From: Azoarcus sp.
GTDB lineage: Bacteria; Pseudomonadota; Gammaproteobacteria; Burkholderiales; Rhodocyclaceae
Length of the DNA: 64,000 nucleotides
Direction: 5' to 3'
Assembly (NCBI GenBank): GCA_030604735.1
Contig: JAUVVG010000015.1
Coordinates: 21,638-85,637, forward strand
Position 1 is the first letter of the stretch. Every line of letters starts with the position of its first letter. Position numbers and translations under genes: made by a program. The notes beneath the pieces are model-generated. The model was not told the DNA's origin, made no database searches, and saw nothing but the letters and a program-made list of their open reading frames with translations. This document shows, piece after piece, positions 17,717 to 26,732 of this stretch.

Positions 17717-18958
17717 TCAAGCGTCGACGCCGGCCTCCGGGTCGGCCGTCACGGCGTCCGCCGCAACATGAATGACCCCCTGTTCGGCAAGGCGCGCGAT
17801 CTCTTCATCGGAGAAGCCGTTGCCCAGCAGCACCTGCCGGGTATCGGCGCCCAGGATGCCGCCCAGCGACCGGATCACGCCCGGGGTCGCCGACAGCTTG
17901 GGTACGATGCCGGGCATCTTCAGCTCGGCGCCGTCGGCAAGCTGGGCCGACAGGATCATCTCGCGTGCCCGGTACTGCTCGTCCTCTACGATGTCGGCGA
18001 TGCTGTAGATCTTGCCGTGCGGCACATCGGCCGCCTTCAGCACCGCCATCACCGCTTCGGCGTCGTGGGTGGCGCACCAGTCGCCGATCGCACCGTCGAT
18101 GAAATCGGCCGCCCCGGCACGTCCGTCGTTAGTGGCGTAACGGGGATCCTCGCCGATGTCGCGGCGCCCGATCGCGGCCATCAGACGCCGGAAAATACCG
18201 TCACCATTACCACCGATGATGATGTTCACCCCGTCGCGCGAGGCGTAGGTATTCGACGGCACGATGCCGGTCAGATTGCTGCCGGTGCGCTCGCGGATCT
18301 CGCCATACATCGCGTATTCAGGCAGCGTGCATTCCATCAGGTTGAACACCGATTCGTACAGGGCGACGTCGGCCACCTGCCCCTTGCCGCCGTTGGTTTC
18401 ACGATGGCGCAGAGCCATCATCGCCCCGATCACCGCGTGCAGGCCGGCGACCGAATCCCCGATAGAAAGATTCAGCCGCACCGGCGGTCGGTCCGGATAG
18501 CCGGTGACATAGCGCAGGCCGCCCATCGACTCGCCGATCGCGCCGAAGCCGGGCTGGTCGCGCCTGGGGCCGGTCTGGCCGAAGCCGGACACCCGCACCA
18601 TGATCAACCCGGGGTTGTGCTCGGACAGCGCCTCATAGCCCAGCCCCCACTTCTCCATCGTACCCGGGCGGAAATTCTCGACCACGATGTCGGCCTCGCG
18701 CGCGAGCCGGCGCACGATTTCCTGCCCCTCCGGGCGGCGCAGATCGACCGCGACCGATTGCTTGTTGCGCGCCTGCACATACCACCACAGCGACGTGCCC
18801 TGGTGCAGCTTGCGCCACGAGCGCAGCGGGTCGCCACTGCCGGGCGGCTCGATCTTGATCACCTCGGCACCGAACTCGCCCAGCAACCGCGCCGCGAACG
18901 GACCGGCGATCAACTGGCCGAGTTCGAGTACCTTGATCCCATGCAAGGGGGGATTCAT
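17717..18958 (-). CDS. family III CoA-transferase (CaiB/BaiF type)
   Basis: A 413-residue enzyme that moves CoA between carboxylic acids. The N-terminal fold is typical: GIKVLELGQLIAGPFAARLLGEFGAEVIKIEPPGSGDPLR, then VDLRRPEGQEIVRRLAREADIVVENFRPGTMEKWGLGYE and VSGFGQTGP. The nucleophile helix reads GQVADVALYESVFNLME: relative to FRC/CaiB the catalytic Asp position (AMQDAVLNL) is Glu here. As I recall, Glu is common in a subfamily often located beside transporters. The C-terminal NTYASRDGVNIIIGGNGDGIFRRLM is also subfamily-typical. AGGAG precedes the ATG. It is on the same strand as and just upstream of the TRAP genes, so it may activate the imported acid (inference). Confidence 0.92.
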   Translation of the reverse strand: MNPPLHGIKVLELGQLIAGPFAARLLGEFGAEVIKIEPPGSGDPLRSWRKLHQGTSLWWYVQARNKQSVAVDLRRPEGQEIVRRLAREADIVVENFRPGTMEKWGLGYEALSEHNPGLIMVRVSGFGQTGPRRDQPGFGAIGESMGGLRYVTGYPDRPPVRLNLSIGDSVAGLHAVIGAMMALRHRETNGGKGQVADVALYESVFNLMECTLPEYAMYGEIRERTGSNLTGIVPSNTYASRDGVNIIIGGNGDGIFRRLMAAIGRRDIGEDPRYATNDGRAGAADFIDGAIGDWCATHDAEAVMAVLKAADVPHGKIYSIADIVEDEQYRAREMILSAQLADGAELKMPGIVPKLSATPGVIRSLGGILGADTRQVLLGNGFSDEEIARLAEQGVIHVAADAVTADPEAGVDA

Positions 18959-19143
18959 CTTTTCTCCTCAAAGGAAACCTGCCCACGTCCGGGAGCCCCA
19001 TCAGGGTCGCAAACCCGGGTGACGTGAAAAGCGCATGCCAGGGTGCCCACCCGCGCACATACCGGGCGCCAGCGCCGCGCATTATCTCGCTGTCGCGATT
19101 CGACTGCCAGGGACGACCGATGCAGCGCATCGCGACACCGGGC

Positions 19144-19938
19144 TCAGCGGGACACCCCGGTTTCCATGATCAACTCGACCCGCCGGTTGGTCGCGCGGCC
19201 TTCGACGCTGTCGTTGGGCGACAGCGGCCGGGTGTCGGCATAACCGGTCGCGCGCAGGCGTTGCGGCGCGACGCCGTTGCTCTCCAGATAGCGGACCACG
19301 CTGGTGGCGCGGCCGGTGGACAACTCCCAGTTGGACGGGAAGCGCTCGGTCTGGATGGGCACATCGTCGGTATGGCCCTCGACCGCAATCAGATGGTCGG
19401 TCGCATTCAGCACCGCGATCAAACGCCCCAGCACCGCCAGACCTTGCGGGCTCAGCTGCGCCTGGCCGGACGGGAAGAGAATCTCGTTGCTGATCCGGAA
19501 GCTGATCGTGCCTTCGGTGACCAGGATCTCGATGTCTTCGCCCAGGGTGTCCAGCGGCAGGCCGGCGAGCGGATCGGGCTCCGGCTCGACCACCGCTTCG
19601 GCGACCACCTCTTCCGGTTCCGGCGCAGGGGCCGGCAGCGCATCGAGGATGCCCGGCATGCCTTCGAGCACACTATGGGTCGCCGGATGCGGCTCGGGCA
19701 AGGGGTCCGGCAGCCACACCCCGATGTTGCGGTCGGCGAACGCAAGCAACACGATCAGCATCACCAGCAGCAGCGTTATCACGTCCAGATAGACCAGCAG
19801 CCAGTTTTCCTGCTCCTGGTCTGCCGGCGGATCGACATGCCAATGCGCATAACGCCCCCCCCGGCCGGCCAAGGGCCGCATACCGGAGGTCGCCGCCGGG
19901 GAAGGGGCCGCGCCGTCTGGAGCGACCAGATCAGCCAC
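19144..19938 (-). CDS. MotB/OmpA-like stator protein
   Basis: A 264-residue protein with one membrane helix and a C-terminal peptidoglycan-binding OmpA domain. The helix starts with the proton/sodium-binding Asp in YLDVITLLLVMLIVLLAFADR (Asp near residue 52), as in MotB/PomB. A Pro/Glu-rich linker with PEPEEVVAEAVVEPEPDP follows. The OmpA domain has ILFPSGQAQLSPQGLAVLGRL, VEGHTDDVPIQTERFPSNWELSTGRATSVVRYL and RATGYADTRPL...RATNRRVELIM. The GTG start at 19938 lies 8 bp inside the upstream MotA-like gene. No flagellin, hook or chemotaxis gene is in the window; it may power flagella encoded elsewhere or another envelope machine. Confidence 0.9.
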   Translation of the reverse strand: MADLVAPDGAAPSPAATSGMRPLAGRGGRYAHWHVDPPADQEQENWLLVYLDVITLLLVMLIVLLAFADRNIGVWLPDPLPEPHPATHSVLEGMPGILDALPAPAPEPEEVVAEAVVEPEPDPLAGLPLDTLGEDIEILVTEGTISFRISNEILFPSGQAQLSPQGLAVLGRLIAVLNATDHLIAVEGHTDDVPIQTERFPSNWELSTGRATSVVRYLESNGVAPQRLRATGYADTRPLSPNDSVEGRATNRRVELIMETGVSR

Positions 19939-20761
19939 GGCGGGTCACCGTCCCGGCCCCGCGACCGGCCGGCTGCCTGGGCTTGGCATCGGTGTCGTCG
20001 ATCTCGTCGTCGAAATGGGCCATGAAGGACTTCAGGGTTTCGCGCATCAGGGCCGGGCTGCGCTTCTCGCACATCATCGAGATGCCCTGCAGCACCATGT
20101 TCATCAGCACGATGCGCTGCTCGGTGCGCCGCTCCAGCTTGACCGCGACCGGCTTGAAGATCAGATTGGCGAGCAGGATGCCGTAGAAGGTGGTCATCAG
20201 CGCCACCGCCATGTGGCGGCCGATGATCTCGAGGTCACCGCCTTCGAGGATGAACATCAGGTTGATCAGGCCGACCAGCGTGCCGATCATGCCGAAGGCC
20301 GGGGCGAAGCTGGCCATGACCCGGAACAGCTGGGCTTCGGCATGTTCCTTGGCGCGCAGGCGCGAGATGCGCCACTGCAGCAGGTCGAGGATGTCCTCCT
20401 CCGGGGTCAGGTCGATGACCAGTTGCACGCCGGTGCGCAGGAACGGGTTCTTGACCCGCTTCAGCGCCTGTTCGACCGCGCGCACGTCGCCCTGCATCCA
20501 CAGCCGCGAGATCTGGACCAGTTCCTCCATGTCGCGCTGGGTGTAGAGCCGTTCGTTGCGCAGCACGGTGCGGAACAAGCCGAACACCCGCACCACTTCA
20601 CGCAGTGGATAGCTGATGAAAGTCGCGGCGAAGGTCCCGCCCAGCACGATCGCCAACCCGGGCAGGTTGATGAAGGCGGAAGGTTCTTCGGCTGCGAAGA
20701 CCAGCACGATCACCAGCATTGCGATACCGGCGGCCATGCCGATCAAGGTGGAGGGATTCAT
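19931..20761 (-). CDS. MotA/PomA-like stator protein
   Basis: A 276-residue four-helix membrane protein of the MotA/TolQ/ExbB superfamily, MotA branch. It starts STLIGMAAGIAMLVIVLVFA, then INLPGLAIVLGGTFAATFISYPL. The cytoplasmic loop holds VKNPFLRTGVQLVIDLTPEEDILDLLQWRI, and the conserved helices 3-4 are ASFAPAFGMIGTLVGLINLMF and HMAVALMTTFYGILLANLIFKP. The start at ATG 20761 was chosen since the upstream extension is basic and lacks family similarity. It is translationally coupled to the MotB-like gene. Together they form an ion-driven stator unit in the inner membrane. Confidence 0.91.
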   Translation of the reverse strand: MNPSTLIGMAAGIAMLVIVLVFAAEEPSAFINLPGLAIVLGGTFAATFISYPLREVVRVFGLFRTVLRNERLYTQRDMEELVQISRLWMQGDVRAVEQALKRVKNPFLRTGVQLVIDLTPEEDILDLLQWRISRLRAKEHAEAQLFRVMASFAPAFGMIGTLVGLINLMFILEGGDLEIIGRHMAVALMTTFYGILLANLIFKPVAVKLERRTEQRIVLMNMVLQGISMMCEKRSPALMRETLKSFMAHFDDEIDDTDAKPRQPAGRGAGTVTRRG

Positions 20762-20842
20762 CCGACGACGCCCGCAAAAATTTGTATCAGTCCGATTTTG
20801 CCCGGACAATGGTAACCCAGTGCTGACCCGGAGAGCTGCGCC

Positions 20843-22267
20843 ATGACGCGACTGCCATCACCACGGCATCGGTTCGAGACCGATGAGGATCCGGCGCTGC
20901 CGGCCTGGGCGGCGCGCTACCGAGCGGTCAGACTGGATTCCGAGCGTCTGTGCCTGCCCCTCTGCATCGAGGACTTCGTGATCCAGACCACGGATGAGGC
21001 GAGCCCGGCGAAGTGGCACCTGGCCCATGTCAGCTGGTTTTTCGAAACCTTCATCCTGAACGAGTATCTGCCCGGTTACGCCTGTTACGACAAGCGCTAC
21101 CGGATGCTATTCAACTCGTACTACGAACAGATCGGCGAGTTCCATCCCCGCCCGGCGCGGGGTTTTCTCTCACGCCCCACGGTCGACGAGGTGTATCGCT
21201 ACCGCACCCATGTGGACCAGCACATGCTCGCCTTGCTCGACGACCCGCGCGACCGCCCCTGGCACGAGATCCTCGAGCGGCTGGAGATCGGGCTGCATCA
21301 CGAGCAGCAGCATCAGGAACTGCTGCTTACCGACATCAAGCGCAACTTCAGCGTGAACCCTCTGCGGCCGGCCTACCGGGTCGATCTGCCGACGCCTCCG
21401 GTCGGTCCGCGTCCGGCGCTTGAGTGGCTGGATTACGAGGGCGGGCTGGTCGACACCGGACATCATGGTCCGGGATTCTGCTTCGACAACGAGCTGCCAC
21501 GACACCGGGTCTTCCTGAACCCGTTCCGCTTCGCCTCGCGACTGGTCACCAATGGCGAGTATCTGGCTTTCATGGAAGCGGGTGGCTATCGCAATCCGGC
21601 GCTGTGGCTGTCGGACGGCTGGGCGCAGGTTCAGAAGCACGGCTGGCGCAGCCCACTCTACTGGGAGCGCATCGGCGGCGAGTGGTGGCAATACACGCTG
21701 GCAGGCCTGCGACGCCTCGCGCCGGACGAACCGGTCTGCCATATCAGCCATTACGAGGCCGAAGCCTATGCGAGTTGGGTCGGCCGGCGCCTGCCCACCG
21801 AGGATGAGTGGGAGCATGCCGCCTGCGCAAGCCTGTGCAGCCCGACCGACGAGGGCGTTGCGGACCATGGCGGCTCGGGCGGAGCAGGCGCGGAACGGGG
21901 AGACACGGACTTGGGCGTACGGCACGATGACGAAGAGCCGCCCCCCGCAGCCGCATGGCCGAACGGCAATTTGCGCAACAGCGGCTACCTTCAGCCTGTC
22001 GTCGCCCCGGCTGCAGCGGGTCCGGTCCAGTTGTTCGGCGATGTCTGGGAACATACCCGCTCGGCCTACCTGCCCTACCCGGGCTTCCGCCCGGCCGCGG
22101 GTGCCCTGGGCGAATACAATGGCAAATTCATGTCCGGTCAGATGGTCTTGCGCGGCGGTTCCTGCGTGACGCCGGACGATCACATCCGGCCAAGCTACCG
22201 GAATTTCTTCTACCCCCACGAGCGCTGGCAGTTCCAGGGGTTGCGCCTGGCCGGAGACCCGGATTGA
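20843..22267 (+). CDS. egtB: ergothioneine sulfoxide synthase EgtB
   Basis: Non-heme iron enzyme that couples hercynine to a thiol (gamma-glutamylcysteine or cysteine) with O2 in ergothioneine synthesis. The N-terminal DinB-like bundle carries the metal histidines: KWHLAHVSWFFETF and HHEQQHQELLLTDIKRNF (HxxxH). The C-terminal formylglycine-generating-enzyme-like lectin fold has NGEYLAFMEAGGYRNPALWLSDGW, GRRLPTEDEWEHAA, GDVWEHTRSAY and the end RPSYRNFFYPHERWQFQGLRLA. The region after EDEWEHAA (around residues 331-375) is Gly/Asp/Glu-rich and probably a disordered insertion. GGAG precedes the ATG. It is divergent from motA across 81 bp and overlaps egtD by 4 bp. Confidence 0.95.
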   Translation: MTRLPSPRHRFETDEDPALPAWAARYRAVRLDSERLCLPLCIEDFVIQTTDEASPAKWHLAHVSWFFETFILNEYLPGYACYDKRYRMLFNSYYEQIGEFHPRPARGFLSRPTVDEVYRYRTHVDQHMLALLDDPRDRPWHEILERLEIGLHHEQQHQELLLTDIKRNFSVNPLRPAYRVDLPTPPVGPRPALEWLDYEGGLVDTGHHGPGFCFDNELPRHRVFLNPFRFASRLVTNGEYLAFMEAGGYRNPALWLSDGWAQVQKHGWRSPLYWERIGGEWWQYTLAGLRRLAPDEPVCHISHYEAEAYASWVGRRLPTEDEWEHAACASLCSPTDEGVADHGGSGGAGAERGDTDLGVRHDDEEPPPAAAWPNGNLRNSGYLQPVVAPAAAGPVQLFGDVWEHTRSAYLPYPGFRPAAGALGEYNGKFMSGQMVLRGGSCVTPDDHIRPSYRNFFYPHERWQFQGLRLAGDPD

Positions 22268-23238
22268 GCACCGCTCTGCCCAACCTGCACTTCCATGATC
22301 TCGGTCCGCCGGTCGAGGATTTCCGGGCCGCCGTGATCGAGGGTCTGGCGGTCAAGCCGCGGCGGCTGTCACCCAAGTTTTTCTACGATGCGAACGGGTC
22401 GGCCCTCTTCGACCAGATCACCGCATTGCCCGAGTACTACCCGACCCGAACCGAAATCGCATTGCTACGTGGCCATGGTCGGGCCATCGCCGACTGGCTT
22501 GGACATGACGGCCTGCTGATCGAGCTCGGCAGTGGCAGCGAAACCAAGATAGGCGTCCTGCTCGACGCATTGCAGCCTAGCGCCTACATGCCGGTCGACA
22601 TCTCCGGCCACCACCTGCTCGAATCGTCTCGCCGCATCGCGGCCCGCCATCCCGGACTTGCGGTACATGCGGTGTGTGCGGATTACACCCGCCACTTCCC
22701 CGTTCCAGAGGCCGTCGCAAAGCTCGGACGCGCGGCCTTTTATCCCGGCTCTAGCATCGGCAATTTCGAACCCGACGCGGCCCGCACGCTGCTCGGCCGC
22801 GTCGCCGCCATCCTGGGGCCGGGCGCGCGCATGCTGATAGGCGTCGACCTCCAAAAGGATGTCGTCCGACTCGCAGCGGCCTATAACGACGTGCAAGGCA
22901 TCACCGCCCGCTTCAACCTCAACCTGTTGCACCGCATCCGGCGCGAGCTGGGGGCGGAAGTCGAGATCGACGCGTTCCGTCATCACGCGGCCTACGATCC
23001 GGCACTCGGCCGTATCGAGATGCACCTGATCGCGACCCGGCCGACGCGGATCCGGCTCGACGGACTAGACTTCCGCTTCGAGCCCGGCGATGGCATCCAC
23101 ACCGAGAATTCCTACAAGTACTCGGTCGCGGATTTCCAGGCCCTCGCGAGCGATGCCGGCTGGGATTGCACCCATGTCTGGCAGGACGACGAGGCCTTGT
23201 TCAGCCTTCACGGACTGACGGTCGGTCCGGCGCGATAA
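22264..23238 (+). CDS. egtD: L-histidine N-alpha-trimethyltransferase EgtD
   Basis: Makes hercynine by three SAM-dependent methylations of histidine, the first step of ergothioneine synthesis. The 324-residue protein has PKFFYDANGSALFDQITALPEYYPTRTE at the N-terminus, SAM motif IELGSGSETKIGVLLDAL, YMPVDISGHHLLESS, FYPGSSIGNFEPDAA and the histidine-pocket segment GDGIHTENSYKYSV. The start is a TTG at 22264 whose TTGA overlaps the egtB stop; no ATG lies near. No egtA, egtC or egtE gene follows, and gshA elsewhere in the window could supply gamma-glutamylcysteine (inference). Confidence 0.95.
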   Translation: MSTALPNLHFHDLGPPVEDFRAAVIEGLAVKPRRLSPKFFYDANGSALFDQITALPEYYPTRTEIALLRGHGRAIADWLGHDGLLIELGSGSETKIGVLLDALQPSAYMPVDISGHHLLESSRRIAARHPGLAVHAVCADYTRHFPVPEAVAKLGRAAFYPGSSIGNFEPDAARTLLGRVAAILGPGARMLIGVDLQKDVVRLAAAYNDVQGITARFNLNLLHRIRRELGAEVEIDAFRHHAAYDPALGRIEMHLIATRPTRIRLDGLDFRFEPGDGIHTENSYKYSVADFQALASDAGWDCTHVWQDDEALFSLHGLTVGPAR

Positions 23239-23643
23239 GGCTACAAACCGGCAGGCAGGTTGGAAAGCAGCGCAGAGACGGAGAAGTGCCCGGAAGGAAA
23301 CCGGTTTGCGTGACTTTTCGCACACCCAATATCTCGGCCAGGTCGGCTGATCGCACCGGCGACCGGTTCGCGATTGACCGGGACCGGTCGTCATGCGAAC
23401 CTCACTTCCCAACGCGTACGCTCAATCGATGATCAGATCCCATACACACCCGGCCCAGAGCGATGCTCGGGCAGGCCAGCCAAGCCGTGACCGCCGCTCG
23501 TCGGTGGGATGCGCGACGGCCGTCTGCGCGACAGTCACCCGCGACGACGCGCTGTCCCGGGTTGTCGGCCATGTGGCGCGCGGTGGAGCTTCCGACCCTA
23601 GCCCAGCTCACGAAGTGCCCCCCCGAGTTGACCGAGGGTGCAG
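23239..23643. other. 405-bp gap between egtD and the next operon
   Basis: No convincing gene. Short open frames on both strands lack ribosome-binding sites and recognisable motifs. The stretch holds one good inverted repeat (23360-23390) and, near its end, GAGGG at 23634-23638 serving the downstream ATG at 23644. Confidence 0.6.
23360..23390. repeat. inverted repeat CGACCGGT-N15-ACCGGTCG
   Basis: An 8-bp perfect inverted repeat with 15-bp spacing, placed 120 bp after egtD and 250 bp before the binding-protein gene. It could be a Rho-independent hairpin without T-tract for egtBD or a repressor operator. The spacer contains a third GACCGG. Confidence 0.4.
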
Positions 23644-24564
23644 ATGATTCGACGCTGCCGGTGGCTCATCGGCCTCTTTCTGTTGACCTGTCAGCTCGGC
23701 ATCGTCCATGCACTCGAGGTCGGGCTGCTGTTGTCGCGCAATGCCGGCGCGGACCTGGAGGTCGCCGAAACCATAGGGCGATTCGCAAGCAACGGCGGGA
23801 GCGAACATTCGATCACCCTGGTCGGGAGCATGGAGCGGGGAATCGATCCAGCGCTTCTGGCCCGCGCCGACCTGGTGGTCGCCATCGGAGTCGCCGCAGC
23901 AAACCACATGGCAAGGCAGGCAGACAAACCCACGATGGCGGTTCTGGTGAGCCGACAGCAGTTCGCCGCGGTGCATCGCGATCATCCAGGCGCGAATCTG
24001 TCCGCGATCGTGCTCGATCACCCGCCTGAACGTCAGATCGCGCTGGCCCGCGCCATCCTGCCAGAGCTTCGCCGCCTCGGCATCGTCGTCGGCCCGGACG
24101 GCGCAGCGATGGCGGAAACCTACCTGGACGCCGCGTCGTCTGAGCGCATCGCCCTCCAGGTCCGCAACATCTTTGGTAGCAACGAGTTGCTGCCCACCCT
24201 GGAGAAGCTCCTGCAGGTGACCGACATGATCATGGTATTGCCCGACCCGATGACCGCTCAGGCCGGCGCGATCCGCTCCATACTGCTCTCCAGCTATCGC
24301 ACACGGCGTCCAGTCCTGGCCTATTCACAAGCCTATGTCGAGGCCGGCGCACTCGCTGCGATCTTCAGCACGCCTCGTGATATCGGACGCGATGTCACGC
24401 ACTGGCTGAACCAGCTCGCTGAGCCTTTGGTCACGCCCGGCAGCATGCTGCCGCCGACCCATTTCGGCATCGCGATCAATCGTCGGGTCGCGCGCGTGCT
24501 GAATCTCGACATCGTCGACGACCAGACCATCCTGTCGCGCATCTCGGCCGGAGCCGCGCCATGA
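23644..24564 (+). CDS. periplasmic ABC-type substrate-binding-like protein (PF04392 type)
   Basis: A 306-residue exported protein: signal peptide RWLIGLFLLTCQLGIVHA, then two alpha/beta lobes as in the TrpX/ABC_sub_bind family, e.g. LEVGLLLSRNAGADLEVAE, LARADLVVAIGVAAANHMA, RLGIVVGPDGAAMAETYLDAA, MIMVLPDPMTAQAGAIRSILLSSYRTRRPVLAYSQAYVEAGALAAIFSTPRDIGRDV, and the C-terminus PTHFGIAINRRVARVLNLDI typical of the family. There are no transporter genes beside it; its stop overlaps the start of the GGDEF gene (ATGA), so it likely presents a ligand to that sensor. The ATG at 23644 has GAGG 8 bp upstream and was preferred over a GTG six bases earlier. Confidence 0.85.
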   Translation: MIRRCRWLIGLFLLTCQLGIVHALEVGLLLSRNAGADLEVAETIGRFASNGGSEHSITLVGSMERGIDPALLARADLVVAIGVAAANHMARQADKPTMAVLVSRQQFAAVHRDHPGANLSAIVLDHPPERQIALARAILPELRRLGIVVGPDGAAMAETYLDAASSERIALQVRNIFGSNELLPTLEKLLQVTDMIMVLPDPMTAQAGAIRSILLSSYRTRRPVLAYSQAYVEAGALAAIFSTPRDIGRDVTHWLNQLAEPLVTPGSMLPPTHFGIAINRRVARVLNLDIVDDQTILSRISAGAAP

Positions 24565-26732
24565 TCTCACTCTACCGTTTGAGCCTGAAACACCGGCTGT
24601 TGCTGGTCGTGCTCATTCCTGCGGCGCTGCTGGCAGTCGGTATCGCCGGGCTGTTCATGGCGCGCAGCACCGACGCGGCCAACGACGCGCTACAACAGCG
24701 TGCCCTGGCAATCGTCAGCTTCCTCGCGCCGGCCGCCGAGTACGGCGTGATCTCGGGCAACCGCAACAACTTGATGAGCCTGACCCAGGCCGTACTCGAC
24801 CAGCGCAACGTCACCGCGGTCACCATCCACGACGAAACCGGTGATTTGCTGGCCTACGGCGGCCACCCCAAGCACATCCTGAACGACGCTCACCATCGGC
24901 TTGGCCACCTCGACCAGGCACGCATCGAGATCACCGACCAGGACCGGCTGGTCGCGTCCGCCCCGGTCCGGATCGCCCCGCTGCAACTGAGCGATCCATT
25001 CGCGGTGAACGAGGACGCCCCCGCTGGCGAGGAGGACCGGCCGATCGGGTGGGTGCATATCGAACTCGACACCAGCGAGCTCGAGTCACACAAGCGCGAG
25101 ATCGTATTCACGACGCTTTTCTTCGTGCTGACAGGCCTGGCACTGACCACCGTGCTCGCGGTCCGGCTCGCCAAGTCGGTGGACCGCCCGGTCGGGCGAC
25201 TGGTGAGCGCGGTTCGCAGAATGTCGGAGGGCGAACTGGGCATCATGATTCCGGAACAGGCCGGCAGCGAGGAGTTGCGGACGCTGGAGCACGGTTTCAA
25301 CAAGATGTCCCGCTCGATTGCCGACGCGCATCACACTCTGCAGGCACGGGTGGACGAAGCGACCGCCCAGCTCGCTCACCAGGCGATGCACGATCCGCTC
25401 ACCGGCCTGCCGAATCGCCGCGCATTCGAGCAAGCGCTAGAGGCAACCCTGGCCGCATCGCGCCGTTCCGGCGACCAGGGCGCGCTGTGCTTCATGGACC
25501 TGGATCGCTTCAAGATCGTCAACGACACCTGCGGCCATGCCGCCGGCGACGAGCTGCTGCGCCGGATCACCGCGCTGATCCGGCAACGGCTGCGTGTGGA
25601 AGACCTGATCGCGCGGATCGGCGGGGACGAGTTCGCGCTGATCCTGCGTGGCTGCGACGCGGACGAAGCCAGGGGCATCGCCGAAAGTCTGCGCGAGGCG
25701 ATCGCCGCCTTCCGCTTCAAGTGGGAAGGCCGGCGCTTCAGCATCGGCGCCAGCATCGGACTGGTGCGGCTGGACGGCTCGCTCGCGACCACTTCCGATG
25801 TGCTGGTCGCCGCGGACCTCGCCTGCTATGCCGCCAAGAAGGGCGGGCGCAACCGGGTCATGATGCACGATTCGGCGCGGGTGGCGGGCCGGCGCAGCAC
25901 CGACCCCAGGGGGTTCGGCCACGACGATCATGCCGATCTGCTCGCGGACGAGCATCTGCATATTCACCGACAGACGATCCACCCCTTGCAGCCCGGCCAC
26001 CAAGGTCCGCAGCTGGTCGAGATCTTCCTCCGTATCGACGACGGCCAGGGCGGTTATCTCAAGACCGGCGAGCAACTCGCCAGCATCGAATCGGACGAAC
26101 GTGCGATCGAAATCGACCTGTGGGTCGCCAACCAGGTCTGCCGCCACTACGCCCCGGCGGGTGACGATGTGGCCGACACCTGTTTTTCGCTGAATCTGGG
26201 CCGCGCTTCGCTGATGGCGGGCAAGCACTATCTTGTCGGGCTGCAGGAGACGATGAGCAAGTACCGGATCAACCCAGACCGGATCATGCTCGAGTTTCGT
26301 GCCGCCGTGGCAGAGCAGGCGCCGGCCGAACTCGAGCTATTCGCCACCGCGGCACGTGCCCTCGGCTGCCGCGTCGCGATCGAGCAACTGGACGGCAGCT
26401 CGGCCGGCCTGCTCAACAGTTTCGCCCCGGACTATGTGAAGATCAGCATGAAGTCCCTGATCGAAGCCTACGGCCTGGAGGCCGGTTGCAACCTGGCACA
26501 GGCCCTGTGCGGGATGGCCAAAGCCTTGTCTATCCGCAGCGTCGCGTCCGAGGTCGAAGATCCGCTGTTGCGCGGCTCCTTGCAAGATTACGGATTCGAC
26601 TTCGCCCAGGGCGATGCGATATCGTCTTCGATCCCATTGGACGACCCGGGCGTCGAGACAGGCGAGCCCCCCGAGCCGGACACGGGCGCCGCCCACGACG
26701 TTTCACCCAAAGATCAGGAGCACAAGGAATGA
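24561..26732 (+). CDS. HAMP-GGDEF protein with degenerate EAL domain
   Basis: A 723-residue inner-membrane diguanylate cyclase. Helix 1 is about residues 13-33 and helix 2 about 180-200, enclosing a ~145-residue periplasmic domain; HAMP is next (AKSVDRPVGRLVSAVRRMSEGELG). The GGDEF domain is complete: LDRFKIVNDTCGH, GGDEF at 354-358, and an RVED inhibition site at 345-348. The following EAL-like domain has lost most catalytic residues: EIFLR for EAxLR, LGRASL for NLSxxxL, EFRAAV for ExTES, EQLDGSSAGL for DDFGTGYSSL, and SEVEDP for EGVET. It should be an active, product-inhibited cyclase with a non-catalytic EAL. The C-terminal 40 residues are acidic and Pro-rich. Middle gene of a three-gene operon. 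Confidence 0.92.
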   Translation: MISLYRLSLKHRLLLVVLIPAALLAVGIAGLFMARSTDAANDALQQRALAIVSFLAPAAEYGVISGNRNNLMSLTQAVLDQRNVTAVTIHDETGDLLAYGGHPKHILNDAHHRLGHLDQARIEITDQDRLVASAPVRIAPLQLSDPFAVNEDAPAGEEDRPIGWVHIELDTSELESHKREIVFTTLFFVLTGLALTTVLAVRLAKSVDRPVGRLVSAVRRMSEGELGIMIPEQAGSEELRTLEHGFNKMSRSIADAHHTLQARVDEATAQLAHQAMHDPLTGLPNRRAFEQALEATLAASRRSGDQGALCFMDLDRFKIVNDTCGHAAGDELLRRITALIRQRLRVEDLIARIGGDEFALILRGCDADEARGIAESLREAIAAFRFKWEGRRFSIGASIGLVRLDGSLATTSDVLVAADLACYAAKKGGRNRVMMHDSARVAGRRSTDPRGFGHDDHADLLADEHLHIHRQTIHPLQPGHQGPQLVEIFLRIDDGQGGYLKTGEQLASIESDERAIEIDLWVANQVCRHYAPAGDDVADTCFSLNLGRASLMAGKHYLVGLQETMSKYRINPDRIMLEFRAAVAEQAPAELELFATAARALGCRVAIEQLDGSSAGLLNSFAPDYVKISMKSLIEAYGLEAGCNLAQALCGMAKALSIRSVASEVEDPLLRGSLQDYGFDFAQGDAISSSIPLDDPGVETGEPPEPDTGAAHDVSPKDQEHKE

